DNA from: Prevotella sp. UBA7551
GTDB lineage: Bacteria > Bacteroidota > Bacteroidia > Bacteroidales > Bacteroidaceae
Assembly (NCBI GenBank): GCA_002479145.1
Contig: DLLX01000009.1
Coordinates: 1-26,125 of the forward strand
Length of the DNA: 26,125 bases
Direction of reading: 5' to 3'
Notes under the pieces: model-generated
Database searches by the model: none
Seen by the model: only the letters and a program-made list of their open reading frames with translations
What the model was told of the DNA's origin: nothing
Shown: in pieces, positions 1-8,120 of the stretch
Layout of the letters: every line of letters begins with the position of its first letter
Position numbering within the stretch: the stretch's first letter is position 1
Made by a program: the position numbers and the translations under genes

Positions 1-436
1 CAAGCAGAACAAAGAGCAAATTAGCATTACCCATATAGACAATAACCTTGGCACGCTACTGGTGACTTCTCCCATGAATGGTTACCGGCTGGTGGGCACA
101 TTCGCCACAACAGAGGTTCCGGAAGACTGTTACTTCTTGGCCAAAGACGAGTTCCGCCTTGTGAAGGACTACACCCAACTGGAGGAAGTTAAGGGCGTGA
201 AGTTAGCTGCTTTCCGTGCCTATCTCCAGCCACAGGCTTCGGGAAAGAGCGCGCCGGTGCTGAGCATTGGCATGGGCGGCGAGACCAACGGTGTGGAGAT
301 CCCAGAGGTCGTCGAACTGCTCAACGACCCAGCCACGGAATATTATGATATGAGCGGCCGCCGCATTCCGAACTTGCGGAAAGGCATCAACATCATTAAG
401 CGGGGCGACCAAGTAAAGAAGGTAACCATCAGGTGA
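1..436 (+). CDS. Secreted protein, C-terminal fragment with type IX-like tail (5' end outside window)
   Basis: The reading frame is open from the first bases of the window to the TGA at 434-436, so this is the 3' end of a longer gene. About 144 residues are visible. The last 30 residues follow the pattern YDMSGRR, a short spacer, KGINIIK and a basic end. This resembles the C-terminal signature of many Prevotella exported proteins, generally regarded as type IX secretion sorting tails. Two other proteins in this window, at 8121-10397 and 16954-19326, end in the same way. The rest of the fragment has no motif I recognise, so the function of the whole protein cannot be stated. A strong hairpin terminator follows directly, so the gene closes its transcription unit. 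Confidence 0.75.
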   Translation, partial: KQNKEQISITHIDNNLGTLLVTSPMNGYRLVGTFATTEVPEDCYFLAKDEFRLVKDYTQLEEVKGVKLAAFRAYLQPQASGKSAPVLSIGMGGETNGVEIPEVVELLNDPATEYYDMSGRRIPNLRKGINIIKRGDQVKKVTIR

Positions 437-449
437 AATAACTCGTATG

Positions 450-485
450 AAGCCCGTGGCCAATTCCCAGCCACGGGCTTTTTTA
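450..485 (+). terminator. Rho-independent terminator after the first secreted-protein gene
   Basis: AGCCCGTGGC at 451-460 pairs with GCCACGGGCT at 470-479 around a nine-base loop, and a run of T follows at 479-484. The hairpin begins 14 bases after the stop codon. Confidence 0.9.
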
Positions 486-586
486 GCCCCTCAGACGAGC
501 AAGAAAGTTTGGAAAAAAGTTCAGATAAAAGCGAAAAGCGGGTAAGAAATCTGTATTATGTCGGCATGATTCTCAAATATTGTGCC

Positions 587-595
587 TATCTTTGC
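587..595 (+). promoter_or_regulatory. Bacteroidetes-type -7 element upstream of the acidic protein gene
   Basis: TATCTTTGC matches the Bacteroidetes TAnnTTTG promoter element. No clear -33 TTG lies at the usual distance. If it is used, transcription starts near 600 and rules out a translation start at 580, which would lie inside the promoter. The ATG at 691 then has a leader of about 90 bases. Confidence 0.5.
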
Positions 596-690
596 AACGT
601 GGTAAGCACGTTTGGTCAATGGGAATATCCCCCTCCGACAGCCTTCGGGCACGAACTGGCCAAACTATCCTTGATTTAACCGGCAAAGCC

Positions 691-1137
691 ATGACAACAA
701 CAGTGCAAACAAAACAGGCGTTGGAGCGGTTTTTCAACCAAATCGCACAACAGTTACCCCCGTGTGGTCAGCCGACCTTGATGAGTGACATCCATGTGCG
801 GGTGTTGCAAGAAAGCGGGGAGGTGGTGGCTCTCGACGATGACGAGAACGAAATCACACGGTGTGTCGTCGAGCCTTGGATAGACAACAAGGACGATGAC
901 TTCTATGTGCAGGTGGCCAGTCAACTCCGTCAGTGCATGGCGGGGATGAAGGAGGTGGTGGAACACCTTGGATTGCTCAAGCCTTACAGCTACGTCCTGG
1001 AAGATGACGACAAGGAAAGCGTCGCCGAGCTCTATGTCGTGGACGACGACACGATGATCGTGGGCGGCGACTTGATGTCGGGGCTGGACGAGGATTTGGA
1101 CAACTTCTTCAACCAGTTGATGAATGAACCATCCTAA
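691..1137 (+). CDS. Acidic protein of unknown function, coupled to the DUF5103 gene
   Basis: The product is 148 residues, soluble, and rich in aspartate and glutamate, with several acidic runs such as DDDEN, NKDDD and VDDDT. There is no signal peptide or membrane segment. I chose the ATG at 691 because the upstream in-frame ATG at 580 lies inside a promoter-like element at 587-595. The last 14 bases overlap the start of the DUF5103 gene at 1124, which points to translational coupling. I do not recognise a family. Its position suggests it is made together with the DUF5103 envelope protein, but a shared function is inference only. Confidence 0.7.
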   Translation: MTTTVQTKQALERFFNQIAQQLPPCGQPTLMSDIHVRVLQESGEVVALDDDENEITRCVVEPWIDNKDDDFYVQVASQLRQCMAGMKEVVEHLGLLKPYSYVLEDDDKESVAELYVVDDDTMIVGGDLMSGLDEDLDNFFNQLMNEPS

Positions 1138-2389
1138 ACCACTACTTGCCTGCCTCTTGGCCATGCTGCAGGGCTGCCAATTCGCCATGGCACAACGTCA
1201 CGAGGTACTCGACGACAATATCCGTTCGCTACAGGTGACGGCTGATGGCGACTGGCGACGGATGCCGATTCTTTGCCTTCAGGGAGGATCGCTTACGGTG
1301 AGTTTCGACGATTTGACCCATGAATACCACCGCTATGCTTACCGGCTGGCACACTGCGAGGCCGACTGGACTGTATCTACCGAAATCTTTGAGAGCGACT
1401 ATTGCTCGGGTTTTGTGTCGGGCAATACCATCGACGACGTGCAGGAGAGCGTACTTACCAATACACTGTATACTCACTACCGGCTCACACTGCCCAACGA
1501 ACAGTGTGCGATGAAACTCTCGGGCAATTATCTGCTTACCATTTACGATGAGAACGACAATGATCGGGAGGTGGCCCGAGTCTGCTTCATGGTCACGGAA
1601 CCCGCCGAAAAGCAAATGGGTATCGGCCTGCGGGTGCTGACCAACACCGATGCCACCATCAATCAGTCGCATCAACAGGTGGAGATGGAGCTGAGCTACG
1701 GCGGTTATTCGGTGACCGACCCGCAGCGGCAGCTCACCACCGTGTTGCTCCAGAACCAGCGATGGGACGATGCGCGGTGGAATGCGCGTCCACAATACAC
1801 CTTGGCTGACGGGATGCGGTGGAGTCATTGCGCCGATTATATCTTCTGGGCAGGTAACGAGTACCGCAAGTTTGAGATCCTGTCGACCGACGTGGCATCC
1901 ATGGGCATAGACCGGATGAGCTGGGATGGCACGCAATATCATGCGTATCCTTTTACGGGAGAGCCGCGTCCTAACTACACCTATGACCCCGATGCCGACG
2001 GAGCATTCGTTATCCGCAACTCCGACAACCGCTCCGCCGATACCGAAAGCGACTATCTGCAGGTGCATTTCCGCTATCAGTGCGCCCATCCTTTCGAGAA
2101 TGCGGTCTATTTGAACGGCAATTTCACCCAAGACCGCTTCCTTCCGCAGTACAAGATGGAATACCATGCCGAGGCAGGTGGCTACGAATGTGTCCTTCCC
2201 CTGAAGTTGGGCTACTACAACTATCAGCTGTTGATGCTCGATGAGACCGGCAGGGCTTCCTTCCTTCCCACCGAGGGAAGCTATTACCAGACAGAAAACA
2301 GTTATCAAGCACTGGTCTATTACCGCCCTATCGGCGGGCGCACGGACCAACTGGTGGGCTATGCGCAGACGAGATGTAACGACAGATAG
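1124..2389 (+). CDS. DUF5103 protein, type IX secretion plug-like
   Basis: The product is 421 residues with an N-terminal signal peptide (hydrophobic stretch LLACLLAML, likely cleavage after AMA at about residue 23). The mature part starts with the DUF5103 pattern: an early core reading LTVSFDDL, then YRLAHCEADW, a region around YTHYRLTLPNE, and SGNYLLTIYD. Further on, VHFRYQ and YNYQLLML match the repeated beta-rich C-terminal part of the family. Members are exported envelope proteins of Bacteroidetes, and one Flavobacterium member was seen as the plug of the type IX translocon SprA. The gene overlaps the upstream acidic protein by 14 bases. The secreted proteins with type IX-like tails in this window fit that role. 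Family assignment is fairly sure; plug function is by family only. Confidence 0.8.
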   Translation: MNHPKPLLACLLAMLQGCQFAMAQRHEVLDDNIRSLQVTADGDWRRMPILCLQGGSLTVSFDDLTHEYHRYAYRLAHCEADWTVSTEIFESDYCSGFVSGNTIDDVQESVLTNTLYTHYRLTLPNEQCAMKLSGNYLLTIYDENDNDREVARVCFMVTEPAEKQMGIGLRVLTNTDATINQSHQQVEMELSYGGYSVTDPQRQLTTVLLQNQRWDDARWNARPQYTLADGMRWSHCADYIFWAGNEYRKFEILSTDVASMGIDRMSWDGTQYHAYPFTGEPRPNYTYDPDADGAFVIRNSDNRSADTESDYLQVHFRYQCAHPFENAVYLNGNFTQDRFLPQYKMEYHAEAGGYECVLPLKLGYYNYQLLMLDETGRASFLPTEGSYYQTENSYQALVYYRPIGGRTDQLVGYAQTRCNDR

Positions 2390-2420
2390 ACGGATGAAAC
2401 ACCCACAGAGAGAAAAGACA

Positions 2421-3200
2421 ATGAGAATAAAAAAAGCCCTTCTGCTTCTGGTGCTGCTCTCCTCGGCCTTGGTGCTGGGTGCGAAGACATGGGAGGCGAA
2501 GGAGGTGCCGATGGTTCACCTCACGGACGCACGCCGTTATGTGTGCGACCCCGATGGACTTCTCCGTCCAGCGGAGCGCGACTCCATAGACAGCTACCTC
2601 TACCGACTTGACAAACAATGTGGTGTGGAGTCGGTATTTGTAATCGTCCGGCATGTGCGCAATGCCGACACGTTCCGCTTTGCGCAGGACTTGGGCAACC
2701 AGCAGGGTGTGGGCAACAAGAAGACCAACCGTGGACTGGTGGTCGTAGTGGCCGTAGAGGATCGACGATACTTCATCGCTCCAGGTGAAGGACTGGAGGG
2801 AGAGTTGACTGATTTGGAGTGTGATGACATTGGGAGGGCGTGCATTGTGGCCAACATGCAACGCGGAAAACCTGGCGAGGCAGTACTCGCTACTGCCAAG
2901 GCAGTCTACAATAAGTTTAAGACCGGGAAAACGGGAGTGTCCGAGAACGACGAAGACAGCGGTGCGCTGGGTTTGTTCTTGGTGATTGGCACGGTGGGGC
3001 TGTTTGTCCTCCTTCTTATTTTCCTGAGCCGTAGGGACAACCATGGTCGTGGAGGCAGCGGCTTCGGTGGCGGCAGCTTCTTCGTCTGGGGCAATCCGGG
3101 ACACCTCAATGATTTTGGAAGAGGAAGCGGAGGAGGATTCTCCGGAGGTAGCTTCGGTGGCGGAAGTTTTGGCGGTGGTGGAGCTGGCGGCGACTGGTAA
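2421..3200 (+). CDS. TPM domain (YgcG-type) membrane protein with glycine-rich tail
   Basis: The product is 259 residues. It has a signal peptide (KKALLLLVLLSSALVLGA), then a TPM domain at about residues 38-170. The domain begins DPDGLLRPAERDSI and includes TNRGLVVVVAVEDRRYFIAP, with GEGLEGELTD after it. A transmembrane helix (GLFLVIGTVGLFVLLLIFL) lies near residues 184-202, and the tail is almost all Gly, Ser and Phe, ending GGAGGDW, typical of YgcG proteins. The ATG at 2421 gives a proper signal peptide; longer in-frame starts run back into the DUF5103 gene. LemA follows 103 bases downstream, the usual pairing for TPM proteins. The biochemical role is unsettled; a role in envelope stress or in membrane protein and photosystem maintenance is proposed for relatives. 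Confidence 0.85.
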   Translation: MRIKKALLLLVLLSSALVLGAKTWEAKEVPMVHLTDARRYVCDPDGLLRPAERDSIDSYLYRLDKQCGVESVFVIVRHVRNADTFRFAQDLGNQQGVGNKKTNRGLVVVVAVEDRRYFIAPGEGLEGELTDLECDDIGRACIVANMQRGKPGEAVLATAKAVYNKFKTGKTGVSENDEDSGALGLFLVIGTVGLFVLLLIFLSRRDNHGRGGSGFGGGSFFVWGNPGHLNDFGRGSGGGFSGGSFGGGSFGGGGAGGDW

Positions 3201-3303
3201 GTATAGCAATAAATGTTCTCCTTCCCCTTGTCGTGGGCAGTATGCCAGGAGGACCACTCGTCAAGTTTACAATGCAAACGTATAATAAGCAACCAAAAAG
3301 TAT

Positions 3304-3897
3304 ATGGAATCAAAAAAGTTAATGAAAGTGGGAGCTTTCGTTGTGGTCATCTTAATGATTGTAGGATGGCTGGTCAGCGGTTACAACTCCATGGTGTCGC
3401 ATCAGGAAGAGGCTTCCACAGCATGGAGCAATGTGGAGGCGGCTTATCAACGCCGTGCCGACATGATGCCACAACTGGCGAAAATCGTGAAATCTTATGC
3501 CAAGCACGAGCGCGAGACCTTTGAACAGGTGACCAAGGCGCGCAACGCTGCCACGCAAATACATCTCGATGCGTCGGATCTCACGCCCGAGAAGATGAAG
3601 GCTTTTGAGCAGGCGCAGAGTCAAGTGTCGCAAGCTCTCTCCCGCCTCATCGCTGTCTCGGAGCGTTATCCGGACTTGAAGGCCAGCGAAAACTACCGCT
3701 CGCTCATGATACAAGAGGAGGGAACTGAAAACCGCATCAATGAGGCACGCCGCAAATTCAACGAAACGGTGCAGGGCTACAACCTCGCCATCCGTCGTTT
3801 TCCGAACAATCTCCTCGCGGGAATGTATGGATTTGAGCGCATGACGAAGTTTGAGGCTGCGCAAGGATCGGAGAAAGCACCCGACCTGGACATTTAG
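3304..3897 (+). CDS. lemA: LemA family protein
   Basis: The product is 197 residues with one N-terminal transmembrane helix at about residues 8-26. The LemA core follows: YNSMVSHQEEASTAWSNVEA, then YQRRADMMPQL and IVKSYAKHERETFEQVTKAR. It continues as a long helical bundle ending in NEARRKFNETVQGYN and the conserved RFPNNLLAGMYGF. The length is normal for the family. LemA proteins are membrane-anchored helical bundles of unknown activity, usually encoded beside TPM/YgcG proteins, as here. The gene lies 103 bases after the TPM gene with no clear promoter or terminator between, so co-transcription is likely. Confidence 0.92.
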   Translation: MESKKLMKVGAFVVVILMIVGWLVSGYNSMVSHQEEASTAWSNVEAAYQRRADMMPQLAKIVKSYAKHERETFEQVTKARNAATQIHLDASDLTPEKMKAFEQAQSQVSQALSRLIAVSERYPDLKASENYRSLMIQEEGTENRINEARRKFNETVQGYNLAIRRFPNNLLAGMYGFERMTKFEAAQGSEKAPDLDI

Positions 3898-3914
3898 TTC
3901 CTCCCAGTCTTTAC

Positions 3915-3945
3915 GGGAGAAGGCATCTCGCCTTCTCTCCTTTCT
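3915..3945. terminator. Hairpin between the convergent lemA and small membrane protein genes
   Basis: GAGAAGGC at 3917-3924 pairs with GCCTTCTC at 3930-3937 around a five-base loop, with a T-rich flank on the plus-strand side. It lies between two convergent genes and could serve both. Confidence 0.5.
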
Positions 3946-3957
3946 GTGACCGACAGG

Positions 3958-4287
3958 CTACCTTCCCACCTGCTTGCGGTAGTCTTCCTTGATGCGATTT
4001 TCTACCTCTTCGAGTGTTTTGCGACTCACTCTGATGGCCTTGAAATAATTGTAGAAGATGAAAAAGATAACCGCCAGCACTATCGCCAGACCGAAACTAA
4101 GCACCTTGGAGCGGATGCCGATTCGCTCCATCAGTTCCACACAGCAGACAATGGTGGCGGCAAAAATCAGCCAGTCGCCCCATCCATGCTTTCGGTAGCT
4201 GCGGAGGATGCGCTGATACTCCTCGTCCTCGCTCAATAGGCGTTGGCGATTTTCTGCCCAAAGCCTTTCAAAAGTCTTTTCTATCAT
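3958..4287 (-). CDS. Small membrane protein of unknown function, downstream of hemW
   Basis: The product is 109 residues. A charged N-terminal half (residues 1-36) is followed by two hydrophobic segments, WLIFAATIVCCVELM at about residues 39-53 and LSFGLAIVLAVIFFIFYNYF at about 63-82, and then a charged C-terminal tail. Two membrane helices with both ends on the same side are likely. The start lies 34 bases after the hemW stop, on the same strand, so it is probably the second gene of a hemW transcript. I do not recognise a family. Confidence 0.7.
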   Translation of the reverse strand: MIEKTFERLWAENRQRLLSEDEEYQRILRSYRKHGWGDWLIFAATIVCCVELMERIGIRSKVLSFGLAIVLAVIFFIFYNYFKAIRVSRKTLEEVENRIKEDYRKQVGR

Positions 4288-4321
4288 GATGGTTGAATAT
4301 TGTATTCATGTTGCGTGGGTG

Positions 4322-5446
4322 TTATACGAAGAGGCGTGCTGTGATGCCGTCGCTGAGGTATATGCCGCTTTGCGTGAGCCGGAGATGGTTGTCGCTGAGG
4401 CAAAGCAGTCCTCGTTCCAAGTCCTGACGTGCGGCGCAAAGCAAGAAATCAAGTCGTAGTTGTCCGAAGTCGCGCCGGATTTTACTCAAGTCTATGCCCT
4501 CGGCAGTGCGTAGCGATGTCATGACCACGTCTTCGTAGTGGGTCTCAGGCGACAGTTTCTCTATGGTACAAGGACGGTTACCCTTGTTGATTCCTTCGAT
4601 GTAACGCTCGATGTCAGCCACGTTCCATGACCGGTGTTGCCCGTCGAAAGAGTGGGCGGAAGCACCCAATCCAATGTAGGGCACATCATGCCAGTAGCTG
4701 CTGTTGTGTTTGCTTTCCCTTCCAGGCAGGGAAAAGTTGCTGATTTCATAATGTCGGTAGCCCGATGTAGTGAGTCGGTCTACCAACAAGTCATACATTT
4801 GGAGTGAGAGGTTGTCGTCTATTTCCTTGACACGTCCTTCCATGAGCCATTGTTGGAGTGGGGTTCCCTCTTCATACATCAGACTGTAAGCAGAGATGTG
4901 CTCCACTTTCAGCGCCAACGCCTCGTTGATGTCCTGCTTCCAGTCGGCTAAGGTTTCGCCAGGAAAGCCAAACATGAGGTCAATGGAGATGTTGCCGATG
5001 TCCGCTTGACGCAGCAAGTCAACGGCTTGTCGCACATCTTCAGCGGTATGCCTGCGGTGGATGAATCGCAACCGCTGGTCAGAAAACGTCTGTGCCCCCA
5101 ATGATATACGGTCGATGGGGGAGTGACTAATCCATTCAGCCAGGTTGGGAGTAATGTCATCGGGGTTACACTCCATCGTCACTTCGGTGGGACTTGCGTC
5201 ATATACCTTATATATATAGGAGAAAATCCGCTCCAGTTGCCTTGTTGTCAACTGGCTCGGCGTGCCTCCTCCCAGGTATATGGTGCTCACGCTGTCATCT
5301 TTCTCACACTCTTCGGTGCGCAGTTCCATCTCATGGCAGAGCGCATCGACATAGGCATCACGTTTGGATGGGAGAGTGGTGGAGTAAAAGCCGCAATAGA
5401 TGCAACGGCTGGCACAAAATGGTATGTGTATGTATAATCCTGTCAT
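4322..5446 (-). CDS. hemW: Radical SAM heme chaperone HemW
   Basis: The product is 374 residues. The radical SAM cluster motif CASRCIYC is at residues 11-18, followed by Gly and Phe, which fits HemW; HemN has a fourth cysteine there. GGGTPS at 59-64 is the SAM-binding glycine motif. HNSSYW at 247-252 followed by GLGASAHS is the HemW C-terminal signature. HemW binds heme and is thought to insert it into respiratory proteins; many genomes list it wrongly as coproporphyrinogen III oxidase. I chose the ATG at 5446 because MTGLYIHIPF is where the family begins. An upstream in-frame start would add 19 residues and would run across the promoter-like TACTTTTG element. That element sits only 8 bases before this ATG. 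Confidence 0.92.
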   Translation of the reverse strand: MTGLYIHIPFCASRCIYCGFYSTTLPSKRDAYVDALCHEMELRTEECEKDDSVSTIYLGGGTPSQLTTRQLERIFSYIYKVYDASPTEVTMECNPDDITPNLAEWISHSPIDRISLGAQTFSDQRLRFIHRRHTAEDVRQAVDLLRQADIGNISIDLMFGFPGETLADWKQDINEALALKVEHISAYSLMYEEGTPLQQWLMEGRVKEIDDNLSLQMYDLLVDRLTTSGYRHYEISNFSLPGRESKHNSSYWHDVPYIGLGASAHSFDGQHRSWNVADIERYIEGINKGNRPCTIEKLSPETHYEDVVMTSLRTAEGIDLSKIRRDFGQLRLDFLLCAARQDLERGLLCLSDNHLRLTQSGIYLSDGITARLFV

Positions 5447-5454
5447 TTTGCTTA

Positions 5455-5462
5455 CAAAAGTA
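5455..5462 (-). promoter_or_regulatory. Promoter -7 element of hemW with almost no leader
   Basis: Read on the minus strand this is TACTTTTG, matching TAnnTTTG. It ends 8 bases before the hemW ATG, so the transcript would begin within a few bases of the start codon. No convincing -33 TTG was found. Confidence 0.5.
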
Positions 5463-5568
5463 CTAATTAATTTTAAAATACGGTGAAGTTGTTGGGTCAT
5501 CATTTGGCATTTTCAAAAAAAAAACCTAATTTAGTGGGCGAAAAGACAGCTGCGTCTGTCACCTTTCA

Positions 5569-5582
5569 ATTACCCAAGTAAT
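5569..5582. promoter_or_regulatory. Short inverted repeat upstream of EF-G2
   Basis: ATTAC and GTAAT form a perfect inverted repeat with a four-base spacer, 38 bases before the EF-G2 start. A second one, GACAG and CTGTC, lies at 5545-5560. No TAnnTTTG element is obvious in this intergenic region. These are only candidate regulator sites; in Bacteroides the equivalent gene is reported to be induced in carbon starvation. Confidence 0.25.
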
Positions 5583-5619
5583 CAAAAACGAAATTACTAA
5601 TCGCTTAAACCTATCCGAT

Positions 5620-7779
5620 ATGAAAGTATATCAGACAAATGAGATCAAAAACATTGCCTTGATTGGCAGTGCGGGTAGCGGCAAGACCACACTTGCCGAG
5701 AGTATGCTTTTCGAAGCTGGTATCATCAAGCGCCGTGGCACCGTGGAGGCCAAGAACACGGTAAGCGACTATTTCCCTGTGGAGCAGGAGTACGGCTATT
5801 CGGTGTTTCCCACCGTATTCCATGTGGAGTGGAATGGTAAAAAACTCAATATCATAGATTGCCCGGGCAGTGACGACTTTGTGGGTGGTGTGATTACTGC
5901 GCTTAATGTGACCGATCAGGCCGTCATACTCATCAATGGGCAATATGGCCCGGAGGTGGGTACGCAGAACAACTTCCGCTATACAGAGAAGTTGCACAAG
6001 CCGGTTATTTTCCTGGTCAACCAGTTAGACAGCGAGAAATGCGACTTTGACCATCTCGTACAGAACATGAAAGAAATCTATGGTCAGAAGTGTGTGCAGA
6101 TTCAATATCCCGTACAGACGGGTCCAGACTTCCATGAAATCATCGATGTGTTGATTATGAAGAAACTCTCTTGGGGACCCGATGGCGGTGCGCCGAAGCG
6201 AGAGGACATTCCCGAAGAGGAGATGGAGAAGGCCATGGAGTTGCACAAGGCACTCGTTGAGGCGGCTGCAGAGAATGACGAAGCCTTGATGGAGAAGTTC
6301 TTTGAGGAGGAGACACTCACGGAGGACGAAATGCGCGAAGGAATCCGCAAGGGACTGGTTACGCGAAGCATCTTCCCCGTGTTTTGTGTCGATGCGCACA
6401 AGGACATGGGTGTGCAGCGCTTGATGGAATTTTTGGGCAACGTCGTGCCGTTTGTGAGCGATATGCCGAAGGCACACAACACGCGCGGTGAGGAAGTAGC
6501 GCCCGATTCCAATGGTCCGGAGAGCATCTATTTCTTCAAGACGGGTGTGGAACCACATATCGGCGAGGTGTGCTACTTCAAGGTGATGAGCGGTTCGGTC
6601 AAGCCTGGTGACGACCTGACCAACGCCGACCGTGGTAGCAAGGAGCGAATCGGACAGATTTTTGCTTGTGCAGGAGCCAATCGCATTGCCGTAGACCAAC
6701 TAAATGCGGGTGACTTAGGCTGCACTGTGAAGCTGAAAGATGTAAAGACGGGCAACACCCTCAACGGAAAGGGTACTGAAGAGCGCTTTGACTTCATCAA
6801 ATATCCCAATTCTAAATACTCCCGTGCCATCAAAGCCGTTAACGAGGCCGACACGGAGAAGATGATGGCAGCTCTGCTCAAGATGCGGCAGGAAGATCCG
6901 ACCTGGGTCGTGGAGCAAAGTAAGGAGTTGGGTCAGACCATCGTTCACGGTCAGGGAGAGTTTCATCTGCGCACATTGAAGTGGCGTATGGAGAACAACG
7001 AGAAGATTGCCGTGAAATTTGAAGAGCCCCGTGTGCCGTATCGCGAGACAATTACGAAGCTCGCCCGTGCCGACTATAGGCATAAGAAACAGTCGGGTGG
7101 GGCAGGACAGTTTGGTGAAGTCCACTTGATTGTCGAGCCGTATGCAGAGGGTATGCCTGACCCGACATCATACAACATCAATGGTCAAGAGTTTAAGATG
7201 AACATCAAGGGACGTGAGGAAGTGGACCTGGAGTGGGGCGGCAAGCTCGTATTTATCAACTCTGTGGTAGGTGGTGCCATCGACGCACGCTTCATGCCCG
7301 CCATTCTGAAGGGCATTATGGACTGTATGGAGCATGGACCGCTTACAGGAAGCTATGCCCGCGATGTGCGAGTGATTGTCTATGACGGCAAGATGCACCC
7401 TGTTGACAGCAATGAGTTGTCCTTCATGCTCGCTGCTCGTCACGCTTTCTCCGATGCGTTCAAACAGGCTGGTCCAAAGATTCTGGAGCCTATCTACGAC
7501 TTGGAGGTTTATGTGCCTGCCGACTACATGGGAGACGTGATGAGCGACTTGCAGGGACGCCGTGCCATGATTATGGGGATGGACAGCGAGGCTGGTTATC
7601 AGAAGTTGCAGGCAAAGATTCCTTTGAAGGAGTTGGCCAATTACAGCATCGCATTAAGCTCTCTTACCGGAGGTCGTGCCAGCTTCTCCACGAAATTTGC
7701 CAGCTATGAACTTGTGCCGAACGACATCCAGCAGAAGCTCATAGCCGAGCATGAGGCAGCTGTGAAGGATGAGGACTAA
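5620..7779 (+). CDS. fusA2: Elongation factor G paralogue EF-G2 with altered GTPase motifs
   Basis: The product is 719 residues with full EF-G architecture. The G domain has the P-loop GSAGSGKT at residues 16-23; domain II starts near residue 300; domain IV holds HKKQSGGAGQFGEVHL near 490; the domain V region reads GRRAMIMGMDSE. The GTPase signatures are changed. The G3 motif reads DCPGS at 80-84 where translocating EF-G has DTPGH, so the catalytic histidine is replaced by serine. Switch I reads EYGYSV instead of the usual ERGITI, and G4 reads NQLD instead of NKxD. A Bacteroides EF-G2 has been reported to support translation without hydrolysing GTP, which matches these changes. This would be the auxiliary EF-G, with the canonical fusA elsewhere. 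It is transcribed alone and followed by its own hairpin. Confidence 0.9.
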   Translation: MKVYQTNEIKNIALIGSAGSGKTTLAESMLFEAGIIKRRGTVEAKNTVSDYFPVEQEYGYSVFPTVFHVEWNGKKLNIIDCPGSDDFVGGVITALNVTDQAVILINGQYGPEVGTQNNFRYTEKLHKPVIFLVNQLDSEKCDFDHLVQNMKEIYGQKCVQIQYPVQTGPDFHEIIDVLIMKKLSWGPDGGAPKREDIPEEEMEKAMELHKALVEAAAENDEALMEKFFEEETLTEDEMREGIRKGLVTRSIFPVFCVDAHKDMGVQRLMEFLGNVVPFVSDMPKAHNTRGEEVAPDSNGPESIYFFKTGVEPHIGEVCYFKVMSGSVKPGDDLTNADRGSKERIGQIFACAGANRIAVDQLNAGDLGCTVKLKDVKTGNTLNGKGTEERFDFIKYPNSKYSRAIKAVNEADTEKMMAALLKMRQEDPTWVVEQSKELGQTIVHGQGEFHLRTLKWRMENNEKIAVKFEEPRVPYRETITKLARADYRHKKQSGGAGQFGEVHLIVEPYAEGMPDPTSYNINGQEFKMNIKGREEVDLEWGGKLVFINSVVGGAIDARFMPAILKGIMDCMEHGPLTGSYARDVRVIVYDGKMHPVDSNELSFMLAARHAFSDAFKQAGPKILEPIYDLEVYVPADYMGDVMSDLQGRRAMIMGMDSEAGYQKLQAKIPLKELANYSIALSSLTGGRASFSTKFASYELVPNDIQQKLIAEHEAAVKDED

Positions 7780-7807
7780 TTAAAATTGTTGTAGAGAGAA
7801 ATTTTAG

Positions 7808-7851
7808 AAATGTTTCCTGCTTCGGATTTTTGTGGTGGGAAACATTTTTTC
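7808..7851 (+). terminator. Terminator after EF-G2
   Basis: AATGTTTCC at 7809-7817 pairs with GGAAACATT at 7838-7846 around a 20-base loop, and the arm ends in a run of T at 7845-7850. The stem starts 30 bases after the stop codon. Confidence 0.7.
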
Positions 7852-7890
7852 TTTCTACTCCACATGGTAGAATCTACAGTGTCTGTCCAG

Positions 7891-8070
7891 TCAACTCAAA
7901 TTGTATATTAGACCGAAAGCGGCAATAATATGGGATGGGTATCCAATTTCCCGTTCCTTGTTACCTTTTATCTCGGCATTGTACCGCTGTAAGTGTTTCA
8001 ACATATTCCACAATGCCTTCAACAGTTCGTTTGCTATCAGCTCGAAATAAAAGGCAACCTTGGAAGAAAA
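7891..8070 (-). pseudogene. Possible remnant of a gene 3' end
   Basis: On the minus strand a frame stays open for 59 codons from just after a TAG at 8071-8073 to a TGA at 7891-7893. It has no usable start codon near its 5' end. The text looks protein-like: a helical stretch around LLKALWNMLKHLQRYNAEIK, then GNKEREIGYPSH and a hydrophobic end, AAFGLIYNLS. It may be the relic of a lost gene between EF-G2 and the secreted protein. I cannot name a family. The rest of the 340-base gap holds the EF-G2 terminator and a weak promoter candidate near 8082-8114. Confidence 0.3.
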
Positions 8071-8081
8071 CTAATGATCAA

Positions 8082-8114
8082 TTTGGGCTAAATAGAAAGT
8101 TTTATCTACTTTAA
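8082..8114 (+). promoter_or_regulatory. Weak promoter candidate for the 758-residue secreted protein
   Basis: TTTG at 8082-8085 is followed after 21 bases by TACTTTAA at 8107-8114, an imperfect match to TAnnTTTG. The spacing is right but the second box lacks its G. Confidence 0.3.
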
Positions 8115-8120
8115 ACTTTT

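Noticed and set aside
580..690. Extended start of the acidic protein gene at 580
   Set aside because: A TAnnTTTG promoter element at 587-595 would lie inside the coding region.
1229..2350. 373-codon minus-strand frame opposite the DUF5103 gene
   Set aside because: It is a shadow of the plus-strand gene, has no domain, and the plus-strand product has a clear family match.
2328..3257. 309-codon minus-strand frame opposite the TPM gene
   Set aside because: Low-complexity antisense of the glycine-rich tail; the plus-strand protein has a signal peptide, TPM domain and helix.
5447..5503. Extended N-terminus of HemW from 5503
   Set aside because: The added residues do not fit the family and would cross the promoter-like element.
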